64,000 bases of DNA, taken from positions 4,216,001-4,280,000 of the forward strand of contig OZ004582.1 of NCBI GenBank assembly GCA_963924555.1, given 5' to 3'. The first letter of the stretch is position 1; each line of letters opens with the position of its first letter. Origin of the DNA: Crambe crambe (lineage: Eukaryota > Porifera > Demospongiae > Poecilosclerida > Crambeidae). The position numbers were made by a program, and so were the translations under genes. Below, piece by piece: positions 23,601 through 35,600 of the stretch. The notes below the pieces were generated by a model, which saw nothing but the letters and a program-made list of their open reading frames with translations, was not told where the DNA came from and searched no databases.

Positions 23601-26600
23601 TTAAGCCAATACAATACATCCATACGATCAATCCATACAAGGGCAATGTGCAATATTTTAATTTCTTGCAGTAGCACCGTGTGCATTCGTAATGAACATA
23701 CTTTGTTAGACTAAAATTCCTTTGTGCTTCAACTCTTTTATGTAAGTGGCAAATAAACAGTAATTACCACAGGTTTCATTCCGGGGGGGGGGGGGGGGGG
23801 GGGGGGATGAAAGTTGCAAAATAAGGGGGGGGCAAGCATATCCGCACACTTGTGCACAGAAAATTTGTGACCTAACCATGCCAACTTTTGCCTGACCACA
23901 CCCTTTTGGATAAAGTGTGCAGAGGAAGCTAAGACCTTCAGAGCTGGTACCTATTTCCTGGAAATTCTTTAATCTATTCTTTGTAATGGTCTTAGCCTTG
24001 GGGGGCTCAGCCGTGCTTATCTAACTAAGAATAGTAGTATGTATACAAGTAAAGGAAAAAACATTTTAAAAAAATGAAAGTTGATGTAGGGATGACAAAA
24101 ACAGTGTACAAAAAAATAAAGAAATAAGGAAAGAAATTGCAAAAAGAAAATGTATATCATCCCTACATCAAGCCAAGGAATTATTGTAGCCAGCTAAGTA
24201 GCTATCATAAGATGTTCAATGATTATGTGATGCTACTATAGCTAGGTGGTATTCATAGAATGCACACATATTGATTCAACCACCTGCTAAAATGTGCTAA
24301 GAGTGACTGCTAATAGATTTTCATCTTTGAAAGAGGACAGCCTCTCTATTAGAAGATAGATAGCTAGTCCATTGCTACCATCGATAGGCTTGATGTAGGG
24401 ATGATAACATTTTCTTTTCGCAATTTGTTTCCTTGATTCTTTTATTTTTTTGTATACTGTTTTTGTCATCCCTACATCAACTTTCTTTTTTTTTTCCAAA
24501 AATTTTTTCCTTTACTTGTTTTCTTTCTTTTTTTGTAATTAATATTATCTAATTCATAGCTCCCCTTGCCTACGCATATACACCCTTTGGTATGAAATCA
24601 AAAGATACATATTTTTAATAGAGAACTACTTGCTTGTCCCCAGGTTTGTGGAGGCGGTCAATAGAGCACTCTTTGAACATGCACCAAAAATCGGATTTGT
24701 AATCTACTCTCAGTAATCTTCCGTGACACATGATGCAATATGCTGAATAAGCACTGCAGTAGACAGCTATGGTATTCTTCTCGGACAGCAGCTATGTGTC
24801 TTTTACATCCTATCTCAGCTGGGACAACCCCACCTAGTACTGAACAAGGAGAGCCTGAGGCTGCATGTGATTATCTCCTCTGGCTTAAATTATTATATTT
24901 TTTATTGTTATCAGAGAGTGCAGTAGCACCATAGATATGAGGTTTTACAGGATTGGAAATGCCCAATGAACTGCACAACCGTGGTGCGTTGATAGATGCG
25001 CACGCACATGCAGCATTAATTATATTAATGGTTGTGAAAAAAGATCAATATTCACTCCTTTCAAGGCAGTTAGTGATGTTCTGCCACTACAGCTCACAGA
25101 ATAGTACAAGTATGGGGAAGGTATCGAAGAAGTGAAGAGTAAGAGAGTTGAAGTTGGAGAGTCTGAGGAAGGAAGTTATTAATTATTCATAATTTTTTTC
25201 CTTGTAATTATAACTATGAGTACCTATCATTGCTCATTATACATTAATTTTATGTGATTGATTTGAAAGAAAGGCCAAAATGACTTTTGGTATTAAAATT
25301 AGACATAGATTCATTATTATTATAGCTAGATAATTTTCCCCCGAAGTTATCTGCTCAATTCTCCCTCATCACAGCTTTTGGCTGTTGGATTTTGACTCAA
25401 GAATTCAGCTCAGTCAGCTGTCCTGTGGACCCTATGGATATTAGGGGGGAAATATAGTAAGCTTGCCATATCCATAGGATGACTATTGTATAGAAAACAA
25501 ATGCACTAATTCTATTTACTGTTCTATCCTTTCCCTGAAATAACTAATACAGTTTCAATATTGTTAATCTATTTCTTGGGAGAGGGATCACAGTTTTAAC
25601 ACCACTTGCAAATGCTAGAGACAATATATGTCAGCTAATACAAAAACTAACATTACTATTCCATGTAGCTAAAGTTTACATGCCTTTTGATCAGAAAATC
25701 GGCAACAGCAATTGATTCCATCAAGTGTGAGAGGGAATACAGTTCCATTAACCACTACAGTAGCATTTGTAGGAATAAACTTGAAATTCTGAGCTAAAAT
25801 TTATTTCATACAGTAAATCTATGCCCTAGTGTATTATCATTGGCATAAGTCTTACCTCACGGATCTTGTCAGAACAGCAACTTTGATAAAAGTGCTATTT
25901 CTACAGCTGTAAACGCACCTCGGTTGTTAGTTGCTAATGAGAGCACGTGATCCGTTTCCAATCCCGTAAAACCTCTTATATCTATGGAGCACTCTCTATG
26001 TAGGCTTGACACGCAAAACGCCTATGCTCATTATAATAATAATCTTCTTCTCGACAGCCATAACTCCCGACTGCTTCATCCTATATCTACAATCTTGGTA
26101 CCATATTGAAGCTCTACACCTGATCTAAGGAATGGTATTGTTCAAAAGTAAAGCTCAAATCCTAACTATCAATTGCCGTTCGAGTGCCTTCGTGGACGAC
26201 TCAAATTCTCAAATGCTTTGTAGACAGCAAAGTTAGCTTACACACTTCATAGACGCTCCTGCGTAGACGTTTCATAGACAACATTAGAACGCTAGAACGC
26301 TTGTTGAGAAAAAAACTGTCTTGCTGAGTTGTGGTGGATGTGGTAAGATTATTTGGTAAAGGGTCATTCTTGACATCTTTATCCACGCCCCTTGAAAAAA
26401 GTGTGCAAACAAGTGAGAGTAAAAATATTTCTTCTAAATGAAAGAGTGATGTAGGCTTGAGTACATGACTATAAAAAGTACAGAAACAAGGTGCTGGCTA
26501 TGTACTGACCCTACATCGCTGCATGGACTAACTATCATAAAATGGACATAAACCCTACATCGCTGCAAGGTGTAGCCAAAAAAAAGATAGTAAGGCAGCA

Positions 26601-29600
26601 GCAATGTAGGGTTTATGTCAATTTTATGACAGTTAGCAGAGCAGTCCATGCAGTGATGTAGGGTCAGTACATAGCCAGCACCTTATTTCGTACTTCTTAT
26701 TGGCGAGCGAAGCGAGCCACTCTCTGGTCATGTCAACGGGAGCTCGAGATATATAATTATATACGTACGTCAATAGCTAGCGGGCATAATTAATAATACG
26801 CATGCGCACGTTCGTTTGACCTTTGACCCCACAAATGAAACATGCCCATAGCACTTAGAACAAACAGCTTGAGCTTATTGTTTTCTACAGGATTTTGTCA
26901 TAGAGGTGCTAAGTGGATTGTAGGCGCTTGGCTTTAAGTGCTTGTGGTAAGCATTATACAGCCTCCTATGTATGCAGCTGCAATATCTTAGTAAGTCAAA
27001 GTACAAATGACTTTCACCAACTGCTTCGCTCACCAATTGAATATGTTACACGAACATATCCTAGTAGTCATGTACTCAAGCCTACATCACTCTTCCATTT
27101 AAAAGAAATGTTTTTACAGTCATAATTATTATAATTTATACATAATATCTGTGATAATGATTTTTTTGTCTATGTATATGTTCTTTGTTCCATCTCACAA
27201 ATGTGGGTACGTCACACTAGTGACTGCACCCGGATTCGACTTCATCCTTGCATAATCTCATCCATTCAGCTCTTGTTCCAACTCTTTTTTGACCAGTTAA
27301 CTAGTCATCCCTACATCACCTTCATTTATTATGTTTTTCTTTACTTGTTTCTTTTATTTATTTATTTTTTTTTATTCTTTTTGCAGGAGGATATTGGAGC
27401 TGTATCTATGAATATCTAATTATAGCTATTTTGTGACATCTTTTTGTAGGAAGCAAGTAACCGCTTGCTAGGCCTGCAAGTGGTCAAGTATCTGTAGAGA
27501 CCTGCGGTTTCACATAGAGACCTGTGGTTGTCATAAGACTATACTATTGTCTAAGTCGGTTAGATCACTCCAGTGAGTGACTACTCTGTTTACAATAGAC
27601 ACCTCAGCTTTGCCTTGGTATCTATTGTAAACTTCGTAGTCACTCACTGTCGTGATCTAACCTATACGTAGTATCAGAAACTTCAGGTGATGGTCTCATC
27701 AGCAAGGGTCCTTACTACCATACTGTGTGTATTTTGGAATGTAGACCTAGATAATTATACAGCTTCAATGATCACTCGCTCGCTGAATGACAGGGAACAC
27801 AATATTTTTGTCTTAAATGAAGCCATAGTGAGGAAATCCAATGTATTGACTAGACATAAGTTCACATTAACACGATCCTTGCAATGAAATGCTCATGACT
27901 GTAATAATAACGACTGCTTTCTTTGGGATCAAAATGAACATGGATTGTACAAGTAATATCCATGAGCCCTGCAAAACGTGGGAAAGCTGATTGATCAATA
28001 TAAAACTTTGCTCGATTAACTTTTTCACATCCCGGTTTATCATCGAACAGAGATGCTCGGTGATATATCCCATGCCTTTTTTCCTAGTTTTTTGGTTTCT
28101 AGTTATTCTAGTATGTCATAGTTTTCGTTGTAATAAACCAAGTTCCATAGTGACTTCATTTTCTTTTCCTATTAGTTTCAACCATATGTAGCTGCTGAAT
28201 AGTTTGTTCGCTCTACTTTGCATATATGAACTACAAATTGCTTGTACTACCTGATGATGTTGTATAATGTAGCACTTACATGCAGCACATGCCTGCTAGC
28301 TTCACTTACAGCTTGTGAAGAAAGTTACAGCATGAGTCACTTTAATATTGGGAACTTCCTAGCTCCAGAGAAAGGGGATAAAGTTCAGGCTAAGAAACCT
28401 AGAGCTATATTGAGCCCTTAAACAGAAGTGTGTTGTTATTGCTGAGGCCAGAACCGAGTAAATCAAACCTAACTAGATGACGAATACGGTATACTCAAAG
28501 ATCTCAAGCAGAATTTTCTTCAAGCAGAGTTGCTCCATACAGTATGGTGCAATTGTGGATGCTTTTTGTCACTCTGTTTCGTAACAGGCCAAACCATTTC
28601 TTGTTACCTTCAGCATGATAAGGGCTAAATCTTTAGGTGAAGCAAACTTCAAAACATCAGGTGGGTGGTGAAGAAAGTAAGAAAGAGCAATGCCATAGGG
28701 AAGTGTTCATTAACATGGAGAAGTTGACCAAAAAATTGAAATCAGGAAAGAATTAGAATGTCATGATCTAAATCATACTTCAAGCTTACTCCTCTTTCAA
28801 AATGAAATGTTCAAAACAAGAAGACAGGTTCATGAAACCAAAGCACAGAAAATTGAAGATCAAGTCATGCTTATCACTTGCACTAATGCCACAATGACAT
28901 GAAGTCTCTGACAACAATTGGAGAGGCTGAAGGTATTATTGCACTGAAAGCTACAAATCATGGTCGCTTGCCGTAATTCTGAAATGAAGGTTCTGAAACT
29001 CTGCACTTTGTAGTAAGTAGGATAATCATTCACAGTAGTTTTTGTTAGGTTTCACTTTTGTATCAGTCTATATCATCTTTCACTATCTAGTCTAGTCTAT
29101 GTCCACTTTTACATAACCATACCCATTTTTGATTGCCTGGCCCACTTCAACAATGACATATTTTGCTAGCTGCAGCTGCAATTGTTGCTATGAAGTATGA
29201 AGATTATGAGTAGATGGCCACTTCTTCACTAACTTATTCTTCACAATCCACAGCTACTTGCACAGTTTTTACAGCAAGACTTAAATCTCAGGCACTACTG
29301 CTTTAAGGCACTACTGCTTTAGAATCAGAGTTATAGCTAGCACAAGGCTAAAACTGACCTTTTCTGGACAGTAGGCTTTGACCTACTTCTCGATTGAGTG
29401 AACGATATTCATGTGCACACACGTGTGTATGTGAATTGCACGCGCTCGCACTTAAAAATTTTTTTTTCATTTTGAAAAGGGGGTTCAATCAAACCTATCT
29501 GGCTACGGGCCTGTATATGCAGCATCCTACATAGAGAGAGCCACTGCTCTCTCTGATTAAATTGTTACAAGATCAATTAGGGAGCTTCATCCCAAAGCTA

Positions 29601-32600
29601 AAGTGTCCAGTGAGGAGTTTAATGGCAAAGCGATGTACACATATATGTATGTGTGAACTATGGCATAAATAGCTGCCATAGTCCACACGCAAAAATAATA
29701 GTCAATCAAAAACACTATTGTTATTCTACCACTGTACTAGTAGTGCAAAAAGTGTGGATGTGGCAGTTACACCGGCAGTTTAATACTATTGAGTAAATCT
29801 TCCTTTGGAAACTATTAAATAGTGTATAATGTGTGTACATACACAGGGGCAGTACTGACTGACGTGGTCTGATTTCTATTTGTGCATGTATGCATGTATA
29901 CATAATGGACTGCTATGCAGTTTGAATTTTGTGTGTTTGCGTGAATTTTGCATGTGGATCGATTATTTCAATCACCTTGAGATCAGCCACTCTGCCCACA
30001 ATTGAAATGTGTATGCAAAGGTCTTTAACTGTAGGAAATTTTTCTTGCAAGGGTAATGCTATTACCTAAGTATTGACTATTCAAAAGGTCATGAAGCCTA
30101 ACTGCTGAATTAATAATTATAATGACTACCAGGAGTATGATTCTACTCTCAGCACATACAAGATTTGATTTACCTCAGGAGTATGCTTAGCAATCTCACG
30201 AATGAGAGTAGCTATATTTTTCTGCACGTATTCATCATGGTCCTTAAGACTGGATAAAACTGCTGGAAAAATTTCTGCTTCGACAACTAATTCTGCCAAT
30301 TCCACAGTATGTTTGGATATTTGACTGAGAGCACTGAACACCTGTACATCAGATAAGAACTTATAATGACAGGCAAATCCCAAGATTGGAACTCAAATAA
30401 CTTCTTCTAGATATCAATCTATTCTCCCTCACTCTCAGCTTCAATGTAGTTACATTTCCCATGCACCTAACTTTCCATACTAGATTACATAACTTAGTCT
30501 TTAAATGAATTGTAAAGGACAGAAAAGAGCTTAATGAAATGAAACAGTTACCTGTCTTTTTAGTTTGAAGTCACTATGTGATATTAGATGTGATAAATGG
30601 GCAATAGCTCCCCCATCAACTACCATTTGTGCCATCTGCAATAGAAATTTGGACCATAATCAACATGAACAAAAGAATAGATTCCTTGCTGTTTACAGCT
30701 TTCACATAGATAATTATAATACCACATGTTATACATCAGCAAAATTCTTTGGGCACAAGAGTACTTCCTCATGGCTAGTAAAATTTATGTGACATTATCA
30801 GCAAGTGCATTAGCACTCTCTTAGTAGGGATGGTGGGTCAAAGGTCATAAGACTGTATAAACCATACTCTACAGGTTCTCAGAAGGCAATTATTACATCT
30901 ACATAGAAGAGGGAAGAATGTTAAAAACTACAAAATTCGTTTGCTAACGTAAGAAAAAATCTAAAATTGATAATCTCAGATCAGCGTACTGACTTACTGG
31001 CTGCAGCTATGACATTGATATCGTTGCAATTTGTTCGAGTGCTATTTAGAGGCGTGCCTTTTGCTATTTGTTCCAACTAAGCCTGTACTATACAAAATCA
31101 GTGCTATTGATACCATGAGGAAGGCAACATTTCTCTGCCATATTGACGTGTGTACATTTGCACAGGGCTAGCACGTGCCAGGGGAGGTGCACATGTGAAA
31201 AAATTCCATGTGCACTCGAGATAATTAGATATAGCTAGCTACTGTGTCCTCATCCCCTCCCTCAAGCAGGACAACCAAATCTCAGCAGCCATTATAGAAA
31301 TGTAATGATCATTCTGATCAGATGGCATTCTACAATAAAGCTTATGCAGCCACTCCTTAGTACTGTATAGCACTGCAGATACTTATCCTTCAAGCTTCCT
31401 CCGTCAAGATAACAACATTCTTCAGTCCTGTGCAGCTATAGGCTACAAAGAAAATAATGAAGATGAATTCATTGTAAAATACCCTGAGATATGGTTCGAG
31501 GGTGCATTATCTTGACTGCACTTATCTATAATCACAAGGAAAAAGAATGGAAACAAGTGAGTGGAAAAAATTTCTTCTAAACAAGTTGGGATGGCCTCAA
31601 AATTTAGCCTGGGCTATGACTGCAGCATCATGTCAAACCAAGCCGTGTAGCACCAAAATTTAGCTAGATCATATATATAATTATGACCGCGCTGCAGTCA
31701 AAGTGCATAATCTTTTGGGCCATACGTCTTGGTTTGATTATGATACTGCAGTCATAGTCCAGCTAACTTTTGACCCCATCCCCACTTGATATTATTATCT
31801 AGAAGAACACTTGTGAAGATAGATATAATTACGGGATTGGAACGCCTATACATTGTCATCAATTCAGTAACTAAAGCCTACCATCCACTTTATACCAGAT
31901 ACAAAAATCTCTAGTGAAGAGTATCTGGTCGATACTTACAAGGATACCAGAGAATTGAACGAGGCTCTATTTCTGGCAATATGTAATTCCAAAGATCAAG
32001 GGTTTTATGTGACCCTGGGGGGCTTTATAGCAAATATCACTATCAGTCCAAATGAAGGTGTCTTTGCCTTCATTTACCAATAAATTCAGCAGTCATTTTA
32101 CTATAGCTAGCTGGCAGCTGCTAGTGAATTTGAATTTGCATGTATGCAATATATGTACGTATACAAGGATGTACTTTTTATAATAATATACAAGGGGAAA
32201 TATCACTAATCGACTTGTATGAAGTATTACCACAATGATAGAAAAAAACTAGACCATGATCAATTCTTCCCTTTTTGTGAGCCATTGCATATCTGATGAT
32301 GTCTCTTTGCCTTTCTTTTCTTTTTTAGTTCAATAAGAATAGCAATTACACATGCAGCAGTTGTTTGTATAGATACAAAAGTATCCAAATGGATGAGCAC
32401 TTGGATACATGTATCCAGATACAAGGTATCCATGTATCTGGATACAAAAGTATCCTAGTGGATGGGAGGCTTAAGCAAGATAAAATGCAATATCTAATTC
32501 ATGTGCTTCAAGCTAAGAAAGAAGAGCAGCAGAAATAGAATCACCTTCTACAATGATAAAATTTTCTTGGATTTGTTTATCACTATCAACAAATAAATGT

Positions 32601-35600
32601 AACTACAGATAACTGCTTCAAATTAGCACAATCTGTCACTTCATCTGCTTGTGCTTTGTTTGCTCCTAGTGATATTAGGCAGCATTGTTTGTGACTAGGC
32701 ATTTTCAGATATGGACTAAGCAGTCATCAGCTTTTTGTAGTCATGAAGAGCTACCACCAGGATTCCAAGACTAGAATGGTTGCTTTCAGAGATTCTCCAA
32801 CCTTTCCATGCACAACAGGCATAGGTAATTCAAATATGAAGGTGATAAAGTCTCTATTCGAGTGTGTTTGGTTTACGGAAAACAAGGTCTTTTATTTACA
32901 GGTCATCTATATTAATGTGCTTGTATGTACGTACGTACACGTCACGTACGTATATCTGTCACAGTTAAAAGGTCAATTGGTAATGCATATGCGTAATGCG
33001 CATACGCCGAAGCACTCGAGTTTTTATAGCTAGGGACTTGACTCAATAATGAATCTTGACGCTCTAAGAGTCCAATGTTACAAAAAGGTGAGGGGAGAAA
33101 GAAAGAAAAAATACAGGTCAAAGGTCAATAGCTACTGCGACTGCACCAAGCCTAGCCAGGCTGGCGAAGATAGAAACAAACAAGGGGCCGGAGATTGCAG
33201 TAAGCCTAGGCCACCAAAGAATGCAGTGCTGCAGCAAGCCAAGATAGCAAGCAAGAAAACTGCATAGGAAAAGCCTCACTGAAGGAAGAAGAGCACAAAG
33301 AAACCAGCATGTCAATCTCAAATGCTTGCCACAGATTTTCTGTGAGTGCAGGGAGAAATGATTATACAACAGATTGTGAAAACAAGGGTAATTTCATGGA
33401 ACTAATCCAGTTCAGGGCCCAAACAGACGAGGTATTACATACACACCTACAAACAGCAGAAATGCTGTTTACACCTTGAAAACGAGATCTTCTTAGTAGT
33501 AGGTAGTGCAATCCAGAAAAAGATCATTGATGAAATAGAAGCTGCTAAGTAATTCACCATATTTGCAAGCTTTGTAATATACACCATCTTCAGACATGCT
33601 GTAGTGCAACCAACCACTTAACTTTAAACTGACAATTATTGATACCATACAAGGATAATTATAGATCTGGAGTAAGCTTTGTCTCTGGTAGTACATTTAA
33701 ACTTCCATTTTGCAACAAAATCCCACTATTTAACACATCAAGATGAATGCAAGGGGAAGGAGATGGAGATGATGTCTGGTTCGGTTCAGGGGACCCTGAT
33801 TTAGTTTGAGAAGGAACAGAAAACTACTACATGAATCTAATATAAGTTTCTCTAAGGTTTCAACCATGTACTGAGAGAAGTTTGACCACCAGATCTTTCA
33901 TGATCAGGTGGTAAAGTGTAGTTAAACACAGGTTCAATAGTTTACAACTTCTCAGGTTCAACAGTGTACAGCTTCTCAAGTTCAACATTCTAGGAAAAAA
34001 ATACAGCTTCCCGGGTACTACTTCTCAGGTTCAACATTCTAGGGGGAAAAAATCGAAGCATCTCATGTGTTTATTGAAAGATGGGCAGGGCCAACCAGTA
34101 TGGTTAAATTACAATCACCACATATCATGTGAGCAGTCTCTTCCACATTCACAAGAAGCGAGCGGCTAACTAGCTAGCTAGCTGGCCTGCTAGCTTAGTT
34201 CATATTGGGAAATTGACGGTGAGTACAGCTATTTATTAGTTACTAGATCTACTCCGAACCAGTGGGGCTCTTAAAAATGAAAAAAAAATAAATCATTTCT
34301 CAGTTTATTGTATCCCTACATTACTGCCCAGAAGAAATTGTGGAAGTCACACTGAGTAGAAGTTGACAATCTCATTTATATCCCATTTGGGCCGGGGCTT
34401 ACTTTGATGTCCCTGTATTTCACACATGGTTCAGTATTCCTTCCAAAAGTTAATCTTAGGGTATGCTAAAAGTTATACCAAAATTAGAGTGAGATATCAG
34501 TCAAAATGCTCTCAAAGCTGATGATGATCAGCTTATCATGCTGTAGGTAGGACTGGAGTATGTGTGAGCTATACAGCATAAGGTATCATACTCAAACTAA
34601 ACATACAATGATCTTTTATGCTGTATAACTCAAAAGTAAGTCTATCCATAGATACTCCGTGAAACGCTTCCGGATATCCTTCTATGGCAAATTCAATCAT
34701 TGTCTCACGCATGATGCAGACTAGTATGCACACCTACCATGGTAATAATAATACCTCCCTAAAGGAATTTGAGCTCTTTAGTACATCCTGCTGCATAAGA
34801 CTGGTAAGTACTGCATGATATGCATGCAGTGAATGATTATAGCTATTCAACAAAATCCAGATTATTGAACTCAGAATTGAGTGATTCTACTGATGAGAGC
34901 CTGTATGAAGAGGAAGTAGATGGATGCTGATTTTGGTTACTAAGAAAGATATCAGTATAATTTTTTTAAAGCATGCGTAGCTTTCTATGTAGCCCACAGT
35001 CTCACCAAACCCTTTTCATCCTTTCTTCTCTTGCACACATCAATATATCTGAATTTTCAGGACATAATGAAGCATGATTCAAAACTAAAATGAGTTGGTT
35101 GATCACATCAATGGAAGTAAAATTTTCCTAAACTCATAATTAGCCATTTGTTTTAAGAATTTTATGTCCGACAAAAAATACTGTCCAAGTACCATCTTGA
35201 TGGATGGAAAAGTGAGGTTGATACTTGGCACATTTCTTCTTCTTTCCCACTGTCAATCTTGACAAAATGAGTGATATCATCACTCACATGAGTCTGCCAT
35301 TGCTGTAGCAGTGTGAGACAGTGATTGTACCAGGGAATTCCGTATATTATTCTGTGTTCGCACATCCATACGGAGTCTATGGTCTATCTAAGACTTTTAG
35401 GCCCCTTCATACAGCATACTAGATTGGCCATCAGCTCAGAAAGCCTGTGTATGCAGTGAAGTAATTGCCCTGCTGCACATGTACAGCAAGGCGTTAAATA
35501 ATTGGTTGGGATTCATATATATGTCTGTGGCAGAAAACTATTAAAGTATGCACTTATTCGACACTTATCGTTAGCATGCCTTCTTGAAGCCATAATGCCA

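Noticed and set aside
33049-33267. Basic 72-codon frame in SPAG6 intron 4
   Set aside because: No homology recognised, no partner exon, composition as expected from the local A-rich DNA.
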